Assembly (NCBI RefSeq): GCF_042648805.1
Contig: NZ_JBHRXZ010000022.1
Location: forward strand, 682,001-746,000
Direction of reading: 5' to 3'
DNA from: Azomonas tarimensis
Lineage (GTDB): Bacteria; Pseudomonadota; Gammaproteobacteria; Pseudomonadales; Pseudomonadaceae
Length of the DNA: 64,000 bases
The position numbers were made by a program, and so were the translations under genes. Positions 26,778-36,434 of the stretch are shown here, piece after piece; position 1 is the stretch's first letter, and every line of letters starts with the position of its first letter. The notes under the pieces are model-generated. The model ran no database searches and was not told where the DNA came from. It saw only the letters and a program-made list of their open reading frames with translations.

Positions 26778-27770
26778 ATGCTCCACGACGATCCCTCAAC
26801 CGTAACTCACCACTCGTCGACCAGTGCGCCTGTGCTTAAACGTATTTCATGGAGCGCTATATTTGCTGGCGTTGTAATAGCGCTCACTGTTTCGCTGATT
26901 CTGCATCTGCTCGGCACGGCGATCGGTACCGCCACCATCGACCCGCTGGAGGAAAGCAACCCGGTCGCCGGGCTGGGCTGGGGCGCGGCCATCTGGGTCG
27001 TGCTGACCGGCATCATTTCGATATTCGTCGGTGGTTGGGTCGCCGGCCGACTGGCCCAGCGCGAAGGCGGCATGCACGGCATTCTGGTGTGGGCAGTGGT
27101 ATCGCTGGTCAGCGCCTACATGATCACCTCGGCGGTGACCGGCATCGTGCGTGGCGGCGCCAGCCTGGCCGGTAGCGGGCTGGCGGCGGCCGGCAGTGGC
27201 ATTGCTGCAATGGCGCCGGCGGTGGGAGATCAGGTTCAGCAGGAGCTGGAAGAGCGCGGCATCCAGTTCGACCTGAGCGAATTGCGCAGTGAGCTGGAAA
27301 CCGCCATGCGCCAGACCGGCAAGCCGGAGCTGCAACCCGAGAACATCGAGCAGGAAATGGAGATGGCGCAACAGGAGGCACAGCAGGCCCCTCGCCAGCC
27401 TGGCCCGACTGACCAGCAGCTGGATTCGCTGATGGATCGACTGCAGCAGCGCGGCAGCCAGGCGCTGGATGCCGCCGACCGTGAGGCGATGGTCAATCTG
27501 GTGCAGGAGCGCGGCAACATGAGCCAGGCCGAAGCCGAGCGCACTGTCGCCGAAGCCGAGCAGACCCTTGAAGAAGCCCGTGCCCAGTTCGAAGAGCTGC
27601 GCGCCGAGGCCGAGCAACGTGCCCGCGAAGCCGCCGAAGTCGCCGCCCGCCGGGTCTCCCAGGCCAGTTGGTTGCTGCTGGTGATGCTCATCATTACCGG
27701 GCTGGTCGGCGCCGCCGGTGGTGTCCTGGGCCGCCGCACCCAGCCGGCACCGAAGGTCGTCGCTACCTGA
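26778..27770 (+). CDS. Membrane protein with long helical insertion (YrzE-like)
   Basis: 330 residues. Three N-terminal membrane spans (ISWSAIFAGVVIALTVSLIL, GWGAAIWVVLTGIISIFVGG, GILVWAVVSLVSAYMITSAV) are followed by a 150-residue Glu/Gln/Ala-rich coiled-coil region (QEMEMAQQEAQQAPRQPG, then EAERTVAEAEQTLEEARAQF) and a final span (WLLLVMLIITGLVGAAGGVL). The Gly-rich VAGRLAQREGGMHG loop resembles YrzE-type proteins. It is commonly a neighbour of YsnF-type genes, as here. Function unknown; an envelope-stress role is inference. A ribosome site AAAAGGA precedes the ATG. Confidence 0.7.
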   Translation: MLHDDPSTVTHHSSTSAPVLKRISWSAIFAGVVIALTVSLILHLLGTAIGTATIDPLEESNPVAGLGWGAAIWVVLTGIISIFVGGWVAGRLAQREGGMHGILVWAVVSLVSAYMITSAVTGIVRGGASLAGSGLAAAGSGIAAMAPAVGDQVQQELEERGIQFDLSELRSELETAMRQTGKPELQPENIEQEMEMAQQEAQQAPRQPGPTDQQLDSLMDRLQQRGSQALDAADREAMVNLVQERGNMSQAEAERTVAEAEQTLEEARAQFEELRAEAEQRAREAAEVAARRVSQASWLLLVMLIITGLVGAAGGVLGRRTQPAPKVVAT

Positions 27771-27788
27771 GGCTGGCTGGCAGTCCCG

Positions 27789-27816
27789 AACGCCGCGGTT
27801 GTTCCGCGGCGTTTTT
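27789..27816. terminator. Rho-independent terminator between convergent genes
   Basis: AACGCCGCGG at 27789-27798 pairs with CCGCGGCGTT at 27804-27813 around TTGTT, with a T run from 27812. It ends the membrane protein gene and lies 15 bp from the stop of the convergent MarR gene. Confidence 0.85.
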
Positions 27817-27830
27817 GTGTGTGGCGCAGC

Positions 27831-28307
27831 CTAGCTTTCCGGCAGGTTGTCGAAGATCTTCGCCAGCACCTGGTTGAGCTTGCGGATCTGCGCTTCGGTC
27901 AGCCCCTCGAAGCTCTGGTGAAACAGCTCGTCGGTCACCTCATGCATGTCGTGGAAGACCTGCTGACCCTTATCGGTGATTGCCACCTGCGTGACCCGGC
28001 CGTCGAGGCTGCTCTGGCTGGTTTCCACCAGGCCATCTTCCTTCATTCGGTAGACGGTCTTGGTGACGGTGGACAGCTTGGCGATGGCGTGCACGGAGAT
28101 TTCCGAAATGCTCGACTCGCCGTTCTCGTGGAGGATGTTGAGGATTCGCCAGCGGGGGATGTCCAGGTCGACTTTTTTCAGGCGTTTTTCCATGGCCATG
28201 GAATAACGACCGTATACCCGTGCAAGCCAGTAGAACGGAAAGTCTTCCTTGTGGAAGTCCTCGCTGGTGGGGTTGTAGCGACTGCGGCGTTTCTTCGGGA
28301 TGGTCAT
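27831..28307 (-). CDS. iacR: MarR family transcriptional regulator, probable IacR
   Basis: 158 residues from the ATG complementary to 28305-28307; an upstream extension of the frame to 28475 encodes low-complexity sequence and is unlikely. The winged helix is clear: DIPRWRILNILHENGESSIS, AIAKLSTVTKTVYRMKEDGL, SSLDGRVTQVAITDKG (the D-x-R wing motif). The N-terminal EDFHKEDFPFYWLARVYGRY segment resembles IacR, the repressor of indole-3-acetate catabolic genes. The nine iac genes start 9 kb away on the other strand, and this gene closes the minus-strand transporter operon that diverges from them. The name rests on similarity in memory and context. Confidence 0.65.
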   Translation of the reverse strand: MTIPKKRRSRYNPTSEDFHKEDFPFYWLARVYGRYSMAMEKRLKKVDLDIPRWRILNILHENGESSISEISVHAIAKLSTVTKTVYRMKEDGLVETSQSSLDGRVTQVAITDKGQQVFHDMHEVTDELFHQSFEGLTEAQIRKLNQVLAKIFDNLPES

Positions 28308-28428
28308 GCGGGGGCAGGCTTGTTCGGGGCGGTGGGCAATCATAGACAATTCCGCGTGGTTCGGCCCATGGAGGCTGCCCTGGCATCGGCGCCACCGATT
28401 GCTGGCTGGCGCCGGGGCGGTTGGAGGA

Positions 28429-29187
28429 TCACCAGCTGGCGCCGCGTTCGGCGTGCAGTTTGCGCACCATGGCATCGAAGAACTTGGTGGCGAAACCGCT
28501 CTCGCGGATCAGCATGGCGGTGAGATTGGCGCAGCGCTCGGCGATGCTGGCGGGCAGCGGGTTGTCCTCGCCGCCGTGGGCACCGGCGGCCACCTGGATC
28601 TCGGCGGCGCGCTGCACCGTCCAGAGCAGGAAGAAGGCTCTTTCGATGCTGCTTTCGCCGACCGCGACGCCGTGGTTGCGCAGGACCAGGATGTGCTTGT
28701 CGCCGAGGCTGTCGATCATCCGGCTCTTCTCGTCCTCGAACAGGGTAATGCCCTCGAAGGTGTGGTAGCCGACGCGGCCGTAGAGCTGCGCGCCATAGAA
28801 GTCGTCATGGGCGAAGCCGGCCTTTTTCTGGGCGATGGCCGAGACCGGGGTGGTGTGGGTGTGGATCACGCACTGGATGTCGTCCCGGGCGCCATGCACG
28901 GCGCTGTGCAGGGCAAAGCCCGCCGGGTTGGCATCGTAGGGTGATTCCTCCAGCTTGTTGCCTTCAAGGTCGACCTTGAGCAGGTTGGCCGGAGTGACTT
29001 CGGTGTAGTTCAGGCCGAAGGGGTTGACCAGGTAGTGGTGCGCCGGGCCGGGCAGGCGCGCCGAGATGTGGTTGAAGATGGTTTCGGTCCAGCCAAAGAA
29101 GTCCACCAGGTGGTAGCAATGGGCGAGCTGGTTGCGCAACGCCCATTCTCCGGCGCTGCAGTGGGCGGGCTTTTCGATCGCTTGCAT
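28429..29187 (-). CDS. Class II aldolase/adducin family protein
   Basis: 252 residues. The fold's markers are NHISARLPG (substrate loop), VIHTHTTPVSAIAQ (two zinc-binding His) and LRNHGVAVG (third zinc His in the N-H-G motif). The family includes fuculose- and ribulose-phosphate aldolases and HpcH-unrelated decarboxylating enzymes; non-sugar members are often found in aromatic catabolic clusters. Here it lies 20 bp downstream of a ketopantoate-reductase-like gene within the ABC importer operon. A role in cleaving a side-chain hydroxy-acid is possible but unproven. Confidence 0.85.
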   Translation of the reverse strand: MQAIEKPAHCSAGEWALRNQLAHCYHLVDFFGWTETIFNHISARLPGPAHHYLVNPFGLNYTEVTPANLLKVDLEGNKLEESPYDANPAGFALHSAVHGARDDIQCVIHTHTTPVSAIAQKKAGFAHDDFYGAQLYGRVGYHTFEGITLFEDEKSRMIDSLGDKHILVLRNHGVAVGESSIERAFFLLWTVQRAAEIQVAAGAHGGEDNPLPASIAERCANLTAMLIRESGFATKFFDAMVRKLHAERGASW

Positions 29188-29207
29188 GGGGTCGTCTCGT
29201 CGAGGGG

Positions 29208-30194
29208 TTAGGCGGGGCGATGGCGGCTGCGGCAGCGCGCCAGGGTAAGGATGTCGCGGGTCACTGGCATGGCCAGGCCCTGGTAGCCGGCCAGCTCCAG
29301 CACCGCATCGCCGATGGCGGCCAGTTCCAGCGGGCGGCCGGCTTCGTGGTCTTGCAGCATGGAAGTGCGCACCGCGCCCATGCCGGCGCCCAGGTCCAGA
29401 AAGGACTGCGGGTCGATGCTCACCCGCGCGCCATAGGCGGCGGCAGTGAGCAGGGCTTCATGGAGGATCTTGCCGGCCACCTGGCGCAGCTCGGGTTCGC
29501 CGTAAATCTCTTCCAGGGTCGCACCGGTGACCACCGACAGTGGGTTGGAGGTGAGGTTGGCGATGATCTTGGTCCACAATTGGTCGCGGATGCGGTCGGT
29601 GGCGCGGGCCTCGATACCGGCCCCTTCGATCAGCGCGCGGACCTGCTCGAGTCGAGGGCTCAAGCGATTGTCCGGTTCGCCAAGGATCATCAGGTGCGGA
29701 TTGCCTGAACGCACGGTCCCGGGGGCTTCTACCTCGGCGGTGATGAACACCACGCAGCCGAGCAGGTGTGCGGGGTCCAGTGCGGCAGCGAGGGTGCCGT
29801 CGGGGTCGACCGCTTCGACACGCTCGTTGGCGAAGCGGCCTGTCTCGCCATGGAAATACCACCAGGGCACGCCGTTGACCACCGGGACCACGACCGTCTC
29901 AGGGCCGATCAGCGGGGCGAGGCCCGGCAGCAGCCCGGCCAGGGCCGGGGCCTTGACGCAGAGAAAGATCAGGTCCTGTTCGCCGAGGGCGGCGCAGTCG
30001 GCTTCGGCGCGGACCGCCACCTGATGTGTCCCGTCCAGATCGGTGAGGCGTACGCCCTGCTCGCGCAGCGCCGCCAGGGTGTTGCCTCGGGCCAGCAGGC
30101 TGACCGGCTGGCCGCTGGTGCCGAGGCGCGCGGCCAGGGTGCAGCCGATGGCGCCGGCGCCGACGATGCACAGGCGGGGAAAGGGGGATGACAT
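29208..30194 (-). CDS. Ketopantoate reductase family oxidoreductase (ApbA/PanE-like)
   Basis: 328 residues starting MSSPFPRLCIVGAGAIGCTL (GxGxxG NADPH site), chosen over a longer open frame because the Rossmann motif should be near the N-terminus. LIFLCVKAPALAGLLPG and VVPVVNGVPWW are typical of ApbA/PanE, as are LWTKIIANLTSNPLSVVTGA (catalytic Lys and Asn) and TSMLQDHEAGRPLELAAIGD (substrate Ser/Asp region). Such enzymes reduce 2-keto acids. In this setting (aldolase downstream, importer upstream, aromatic genes nearby) a catabolic 2-oxo-acid reductase is more likely than pantothenate synthesis. Confidence 0.85.
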   Translation of the reverse strand: MSSPFPRLCIVGAGAIGCTLAARLGTSGQPVSLLARGNTLAALREQGVRLTDLDGTHQVAVRAEADCAALGEQDLIFLCVKAPALAGLLPGLAPLIGPETVVVPVVNGVPWWYFHGETGRFANERVEAVDPDGTLAAALDPAHLLGCVVFITAEVEAPGTVRSGNPHLMILGEPDNRLSPRLEQVRALIEGAGIEARATDRIRDQLWTKIIANLTSNPLSVVTGATLEEIYGEPELRQVAGKILHEALLTAAAYGARVSIDPQSFLDLGAGMGAVRTSMLQDHEAGRPLELAAIGDAVLELAGYQGLAMPVTRDILTLARCRSRHRPA

Positions 30195-30222
30195 GCTGTT
30201 CTCCAGAATCGGCGCGGGCGGC

Positions 30223-30982
<760 letters not shown>

Positions 30983-30996
<14 letters not shown>

Positions 30997-32800
30997 TGAT
31001 TTCAGCTCCGCCGAGATAGGCTTCGAGTACCGCCGGGTTGCTCTGGATTTCCTCGGGCAGGCCTTCGGCGATCTTCTGGCCGAATTCCATCACCACGATC
31101 CGATCGACCAGGCCCATGACGAAGTCCATGTCGTGCTCCACCAGCAGGATCGCCATGCCTTCGCCGCGCAGCCGCTTGAGCAGCTCGCCGAGGGCCTGCT
31201 TTTCCTTGTGGCGCAGGCCGGCGGCGGGTTCGTCCAGCAGCAGCAGGCAGGGATCGGCGCAGAGCGCGCGAGCGATCTCCAGGATGCGCTGCTGGCCCAG
31301 GGCCAGGCTGCCGGCCTCCTCGTAGAGGTAGTCGCCGAGGCCGACCCGCTCGAGCTGGCGACGCGCCTCGCGCAGCAGCTCGGCTTCCTCGGTGCGATCC
31401 AGGTGCAGCGCCGCCGCCAGCACGCCCTTGTCGCCGCGCAGGTGCGCGCCGATGGCGACGTTTTCCAGCACGCTCATTCCCGGAAGCAGCTTGACGTGCT
31501 GGAAGGTGCGGCTCATGCCCATGCGGGCGATCTGCCGCGAGGTCTTGCCGCCGACCCGCTCGTCCATGAACAGCACCTCGCCCTCGCTGGGTACGTCGAC
31601 CCCCGACAGCTGGTTGAACATGGTGCTCTTGCCGGCGCCGTTGGGGCCGATCAGGGCGAGGATCTCGCCGGCGTGGACGCTGAGGTTCATCTTGTCGTTG
31701 GCCACCAGGCCGCCGAAGCGCTTGGTCACTTCGCGGGCCTCGAGGATCACCTGGCCCGCTGCCGGCAGGGTGCGACGGCTCAGCCCGGGCGCGTCGTCGC
31801 CGGCGATGGGCAGGTCCGGGCGCGGCTTCAGGCGAGCCGGCACCAGGCGCATCAGCAGCGGCCAGAGCCCGCCGGGCGCGCGCTGCATCAGCAGCACGAT
31901 GAGCAGGCCGAAGACAATGGTTTCGTAGTTGCCGCCGCTGCCCAGCAGTTGCGGCAGCAGGTTCTCCAGCCACTGCTTGAGCATGGTCAGGATGCCGCTG
32001 CCGAGCAGCGCGCCCCAGACGCTGCCGACACCGCCGATGAGCGCCATGAACAGGTACTCGATGCCCATGTGCAGGCCGAACGGGGTAGGGCTGACGAAGC
32101 GCTGGTTGTGCGCGTAGAGCCAGCCCGACACCGAAGCGAACAGCGCGGCGATGAGAAAGACCACCATCTTCGAGCGGAAGGTGTTCACCCCCATCGACTC
32201 GGCCATCACCTGCCCGCCCTTGAGCGCGCGGATGGCGCGGCCTTCGCGGGAATTGAGCAGGTTCTGGGTGATCAGGATGGCGAGCAGCAGGATCGCCCAG
32301 ATCAGGTAGAAGATCTTGTTGCCGCGATCGAGCGCCATGCCGAACAGCGAGATCGGCGGCAGGTCGCTGACCCCGCTGTGGCCACCAAGGCCATCCAGGG
32401 TGCTGAACAGGTAGTACAGCGAGATGCCCCAGGCAATGGTGCCCAGCGGCAGGTAGTGGCCGGACAGCTTGAGGGTCAGCGCGCCGAGCAGCAGCGCCAG
32501 GCTCGCGGTCAGCAGGATGCCGATCAGCAATGCCAGCCACGGCGAGCCGCCGGTCCAGGCGAGCCAGGCCGGCAGTTGCTCGGTGGTGGTCAGGTAGGCG
32601 CTGGTGTAGGCACCGAGCCCGACAAAGGCGGCCTGGCCAAAGCTGGTCATGCCGCCGACGCCGGTGAGCAGGACCAGGCCGAGCACCACCAGGGTATAGA
32701 GGCCTATATAGTTGAGCAGGGTGACCTGGAAGGTCGGCAGTACCAGCGGCGCGAAGCCGAGCAGCACCACCAGGGCGATCAGGGGCAGGTGCAGTTTCAT
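30983..32800 (-). CDS. Fused ABC permease/ATP-binding protein, LivM-LivG
   Basis: 605 residues made of two normally separate subunits. Residues 1-~325 are a LivM permease (GMTSFGQAAFVGLGAYTSAY, the E-A-A-like region and RAIRALKGGQVMAESMGVN, FALSVSGWLYAH-like segments). After a Pro/Arg linker at ~326-350 comes a LivG ATPase: GPNGAGKSTMFNQLSG, LALGQQRILEIARALC, LLLLDEPAAGLRHKEK and ILLVEHDMDFVMGL. Such fusions occur in Burkholderiales and Pseudomonas importers. Its start lies immediately beside the left end of a TnpB element that separates it from livH. Confidence 0.9.
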
Positions 32801-32817
32801 CAGATTTGCGCGAGAAA

Positions 32818-32837
32818 CCCCGCACTTCAGTGCGGGG
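32818..32837. repeat. Left-end subterminal hairpin of the TnpB element
   Basis: A 9-bp perfect stem (CCCCGCACT with AGTGCGGGG) around a 2-nt loop, about 18 bp inside the livMG side of the element. IS200/IS605 elements are recognised by TnpA through such imperfect palindromes. Confidence 0.65.
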
Positions 32838-32930
32838 AGGGATAGCGCGGCGCCGTCAGACGCCCCTGCTCTCGCTGCCTCCTTCTTCGGTGGTTGCTAT
32901 CTTTACGAGAAGATTTGTACTTTGTGAGGC

Positions 32931-34076
32931 ATGACGAAACGCGCTTGCAAATACCGCTTCTACCCGACACCCGAGCAGGCCGACCTGCTGGCGCGGACGT
33001 TCGGCTGTGTGCGTTTCGTCTATAACGCGGTGCTGCGCTGGCGCACTGATGCCTTCTTCAAGGAACAGCAGAAGATCGGCTATACCCAGGCCAGCGCCCG
33101 GCTGACCGCGATCAAGAAGGCGCCGGAACTGACCTTCCTGAACGAGGTGTCGAGCGTTCCGCTCCAGCAGGCGCTGCGCCACCAGCAGGCCGCGTTCAAG
33201 CATTTCTTCGAGGGCCGCGCCAAGTACCCGGCCTTCAAGAAGAAGCGGCACCGGCAGTCGGCCGAGTTCACCACGTCCGCCTTCCGCTACCGCGACGGCA
33301 AGTTGTTCCTGGCCAAGTGTGCCGAGCCCCTGGCGATCCGCTGGAGCCGGGCGCTGCCGAGCGAGCCGTCCACCGTTACCGTGTCCAGGGACGCGGCCGG
33401 GCGCTACTTCGTCTCCTGCCTGTGCGAGTTCGCGCCCGAAACCCTGCCCGTCACGCCGAAGATGATCGGCATCGACCTGAGCCTGAAAGACCTGTTCGTC
33501 ACCAGCGAGGGCGAACGGATCGGCAATCCCCGCCATGCGGCCAAATACGCCACCCGGCTGGCCAGGGCGCAGCGCCGACTGAGCAAGAAGAAGCTCGGCT
33601 CGGCCAATCGCGCCAAGGCCCGCCAGAAGGTGGCCCGTATTCACGCCAAGCTCTCCGATTGCCGAATGGACGGCTTGCACAAGCTGTCCCGCAGACTGAT
33701 TAACGAGAACCAAGTGGTCTGCGTCGAATCGCTCACCGTGAAGAACATGATCCGCAACCCTACGCTGAGCAAGGCGATCGCCGATGTTGGCTGGGGTGAG
33801 CTGGTGCGCCAGCTTGAGTACAAGGGCGAATGGGCCGGGCGACAGGTGGTCGGCATCGACCGTTGGTACCCCAGCTCCAAACGCTGCTCCTGTTGCGGGC
33901 ATACGCTGGACTCGCTCCCGCTCGACATTCGCGCCTGGGCCTGCCCCGAGTGCAAGACGGAGCACGACCGCGACGTGAACGCTGCGGTCAATATCAAGGC
34001 CGCCGGGCTGGCGGTGTTAGCCCTTGGAGAGAATGTAAGTAGCATGGGTCCAGTACCTGTGTCCGGTTCTCGTTGA
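32931..34076 (+). CDS. tnpB: RNA-guided endonuclease TnpB (OrfB)
   Basis: 381 residues, full family length. The N-terminal helix-turn-helix region (CKYRFYPTPEQADLLARTFG, CVRFVYNAVLRW) is intact. RuvC-like residues are present: Asp in MIGIDLSLKDLFV, Glu in VVCVESLTVKNM, Asp in EHDRDVNAAVNI. A zinc ribbon CSCCG...CPEC separates the last two. TnpB proteins cut DNA next to a TAM using a guide RNA from the element's right end. All catalytic residues are retained, so it is probably active. The gene is antisense to the surrounding liv operon. Confidence 0.92.
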   Translation: MTKRACKYRFYPTPEQADLLARTFGCVRFVYNAVLRWRTDAFFKEQQKIGYTQASARLTAIKKAPELTFLNEVSSVPLQQALRHQQAAFKHFFEGRAKYPAFKKKRHRQSAEFTTSAFRYRDGKLFLAKCAEPLAIRWSRALPSEPSTVTVSRDAAGRYFVSCLCEFAPETLPVTPKMIGIDLSLKDLFVTSEGERIGNPRHAAKYATRLARAQRRLSKKKLGSANRAKARQKVARIHAKLSDCRMDGLHKLSRRLINENQVVCVESLTVKNMIRNPTLSKAIADVGWGELVRQLEYKGEWAGRQVVGIDRWYPSSKRCSCCGHTLDSLPLDIRAWACPECKTEHDRDVNAAVNIKAAGLAVLALGENVSSMGPVPVSGSR

Positions 34077-34110
34077 ATTGGGAATCCCCTTCCTTTAGGG
34101 AGGGGGGCAG
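34040..34110 (+). ncRNA. Candidate omega/right-end RNA region of the TnpB element
   Basis: In this family the guide RNA scaffold overlaps the 3' end of tnpB and runs to the right end, with the guide taken from flanking DNA. Here the scaffold should end in the hairpin at 34086-34105, so the guide would begin with the last bases of livH read antisense (from about 34111). The 5' boundary is unknown; the span given is a minimum. This is inferred from family knowledge plus the hairpin. Confidence 0.45.
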
Positions 34111-35148
34111 TCAATCGTCTTCCTCCACATGACGGCTGGTGAGCGAACGCCAGAGCAGGAAGGGAATGATCAGTGTGAACACGATGATTTCCTTGTAGGT
34201 ACTGGCCCAGAACATCGAAAAGGCTTCGATCAGGCCCACCGCCAGCGCGCCCAGCGCCGCCACCGGATAGCTGGCCAGGCCGCCGATGATGGCGCCGACG
34301 AAGCCCTTGAGGCTGATGATGAAACCCGAGTCGAAATACAGCGTGGTCAGCGGCGCGATGAGGATGCCCGAGAGGGCGCCGATCAGCGCCGCCAGGGCAA
34401 AGGTGGCCTTGCCCGCCAGGACCGGCGAGATGCCCATCAGCCGTGCGCCCATGCGGTTCACTGCGGTGGCCCGCAGTGCCTTGCCGTAGAGGCTGCGCTC
34501 GAAGAACAGGAACAGGCCGATGATCAGTCCCAGCGAAACCGCGATGACCCACAGCGTCTGGCTGTTCAGGGTGACCGGGCCAAGGGTCAGGCCGGCTTCG
34601 GAGAAGGGTTCGGTACGTGCGCCTTCCGGGCCGAACACCAAGAGGGCGAAGCCGACCATGGCCACGTGCACTGCGATGGAGACGATCAACAGCACCAGCG
34701 GATGGGCGCCGGCCACCGGCTGGAAGAACAGCCGGTAGATCTGCGGGCCGAGCGGCACCACCAGGGCCAGGGTCAGCAGCGCCTGCATGGCCATGGGCAG
34801 CGACGCCAGCGGCAGCTGGGTGATCAGCAGCACCAGCAGCCCGGCATAGCCGAGCTTGATGGGCACCCACTTGGGAAAGCGGAACCCGTGGCTGGCGCGC
34901 ACCGCGCCATACAGGTCCATCAGGCAATCGACGAGGGTCAGGGCGAGCACCAGCCAGACCAGCGCGGTCGGCTGGCCCGTCTGGATGGCCGCCATGGCCA
35001 GGGCGCCATAGGTGACGAACTCACCCTGCGGAATCAGCAGGATTCGGGTCACGGTGAAGACCAGCAGGATCGAGAGCGCCAGCAGCGCGTAGATCGCACC
35101 GTTGGTGATCCCATCCTGGCCGAGCAGCATGGCTATCTGGAGATTCAT
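34111..35148 (-). CDS. ABC transporter permease, LivH type
   Basis: 345 residues with 8-9 membrane spans. DGITNGAIYALLALSILLVF and ILLIPQGEFVTYGALAMAAI are the LivH N-terminal motifs, and GKALRATAVNRMGARLMGIS the cytoplasmic EAA-like loop contacting the ATPase; GALSGILIAPLTTLYFDSGF is also characteristic. The protein is about 50 residues longer than usual because of an insert near residues 70-125. It ends ...SRHVEEDD just before the TnpB element, and appears complete rather than truncated. The binding protein gene is 128 bp upstream. Confidence 0.88.
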   Translation of the reverse strand: MNLQIAMLLGQDGITNGAIYALLALSILLVFTVTRILLIPQGEFVTYGALAMAAIQTGQPTALVWLVLALTLVDCLMDLYGAVRASHGFRFPKWVPIKLGYAGLLVLLITQLPLASLPMAMQALLTLALVVPLGPQIYRLFFQPVAGAHPLVLLIVSIAVHVAMVGFALLVFGPEGARTEPFSEAGLTLGPVTLNSQTLWVIAVSLGLIIGLFLFFERSLYGKALRATAVNRMGARLMGISPVLAGKATFALAALIGALSGILIAPLTTLYFDSGFIISLKGFVGAIIGGLASYPVAALGALAVGLIEAFSMFWASTYKEIIVFTLIIPFLLWRSLTSRHVEEDD

Positions 35149-35276
35149 TTATAGGGTTTCCTGAAAACTGGACCTGTTGCGCAGCACATGCCCGGCGGCA
35201 GGTCTGTGCAGGCATGCCCGGAACGTGGCGAGATAGGCCTGCCCCGCCGCTAGCGCGGGGCAGGGGGGCGGTCAGG

Positions 35277-36434
35277 TCACTGCTCGCCGAGCAGGGTCCA
35301 CTTGCCGCCGCGGACGGTGATCAGCTCGCGGCCGCGCTCGTCGAAGCCGCTGTGATCCTCCGGGGTCATGCTGTAGACGCCCTGGGTCGCCGCCAGCTCG
35401 GTGGTCTGTTCCAGGGCATCGCGCAGCGCCGCGCGGAACTCCGGCGTGCCCGGCTTGGCCGCCTCGCTGGCCAGCGGGATGGCCTGTTCCAACAGCAGCC
35501 CGGCGTCATAGACGTTGGCACCGAAGGTCGCCGGGGTGCTGCCGTGCATCTCCCGGTAGCGGTTGATGTAGTCCTGGGCGATGGGCTTGGACGGGTGGCT
35601 GTCCGGCACTTCGTCGATCACCAGCATCAGGCTGGCGGCCAGGATGGTGCCTTCCACCTTGCGCCCGCCGAGGCGCAGGAAGTCATCCAGCGCGGCGCCG
35701 TGGGTCTGGTACACCTGCCCTTTGTAGCCCTGGTCGAACAGGGTGGTCTGGGGCATCACTGCTGAACTGCCGGGCGCCGCTACGAGCACCGCGTCAGGTT
35801 TGGCCATGAGGATCTTCAGGCCCTGGCCGGTCATCGAGGTGTCCTGGCGCTGGAAGCGCTCGCTGGCGACGATCTTGATGCCGTTCTCCTCGGCGAGGGC
35901 GGTCATCACCCGGCTCCAGTTTTCTCCGTAAGGGTCGGCGGTGCCGACGAAGCCCAGGGTCTTCACACCCTTGGCGAGCATGTCTTCCATCAGCGCGGCG
36001 GCGATCAGGTCGTCGTTCTGGGTGGTCTTGAACACCCATTTCTTCTGTTCTGTCATCGGCAGCACCACGGCGGCGGTGCCCACCGGCGCCAGCATCGGGG
36101 TGCCGGACTCGGCGGCGAACTGGATGACCCCCATGGCATTGGGCGAACCGCTCGGGCCGATGATGGCGTCGACCCTTTCCTCGTCGATGAGCTTCTTGAA
36201 CGCCTTCACCGAGGCGGTGGGGTCGCTGCCGTCATCGAGGGAGATGTAGCTCACCTTGTGCTCGCCGATCTGGGTCGGCATCAGCGGCACGCTGTTGCGC
36301 TGCGGGATGCCCACCAGCGCGATCGGTCCGGTGGAGGAGGTGATCACGCCGATCTTGACGTCGGCCAGGGCGCTCGTGGTGAGGGCCATCGCCGTGCACA
36401 GCGAACTCAGCAGAAAAGCGTTCTTCAATGACAT
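35277..36434 (-). CDS. Periplasmic substrate-binding protein of the ABC importer (type I fold)
   Basis: 385 residues. Signal peptide MSLKNAFLLSSLCTAMALTT ending ...SALAD; mature part starts VKIGVITSSTGPIALVGIPQ as in Peripla_BP_6 proteins for branched-chain or aromatic substrates. VDAIIGPSGSPNAMGVIQFA, WVFKTTQNDDLIAAALMEDM and TLGFVGTADPYGENWSRVM are family segments. Start chosen at the ATG complementary to 36432-36434 with GGAG 8 nt upstream; a slightly longer frame exists. It is the first gene of the operon divergent from iacHABICDEFG, so import of indole-3-acetate or a related acid is a reasonable guess. Confidence 0.87.
   Translation of the reverse strand: MSLKNAFLLSSLCTAMALTTSALADVKIGVITSSTGPIALVGIPQRNSVPLMPTQIGEHKVSYISLDDGSDPTASVKAFKKLIDEERVDAIIGPSGSPNAMGVIQFAAESGTPMLAPVGTAAVVLPMTEQKKWVFKTTQNDDLIAAALMEDMLAKGVKTLGFVGTADPYGENWSRVMTALAEENGIKIVASERFQRQDTSMTGQGLKILMAKPDAVLVAAPGSSAVMPQTTLFDQGYKGQVYQTHGAALDDFLRLGGRKVEGTILAASLMLVIDEVPDSHPSKPIAQDYINRYREMHGSTPATFGANVYDAGLLLEQAIPLASEAAKPGTPEFRAALRDALEQTTELAATQGVYSMTPEDHSGFDERGRELITVRGGKWTLLGEQ

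Larger units (their letters stand above)
32801..34110 (+). mobile_element. TnpB-only IS200/IS605-type element
   Basis: The element fills the gap between the start of livMG and the stop of livH. It contains only tnpB; no TnpA (Y1 transposase) frame is present, so it would depend on a TnpA in trans. A left-end hairpin CCCCGCACT/AGTGCGGGG lies at 32818-32837 and a right-end hairpin CCCCTTCC/GGGAGGGG at 34086-34105, i.e. subterminal palindromes rather than terminal inverted repeats, as in this family. The exact ends were set by the flanking genes and could be off by about 10-20 bp. The right end should also encode the omega (right-end) RNA. Confidence 0.75.

Noticed and set aside
34111..34160. 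livH truncated by the TnpB element
   Set aside because: The protein ends SRHVEEDD with all membrane spans and a normal charged tail, so the element appears to sit after the stop codon.
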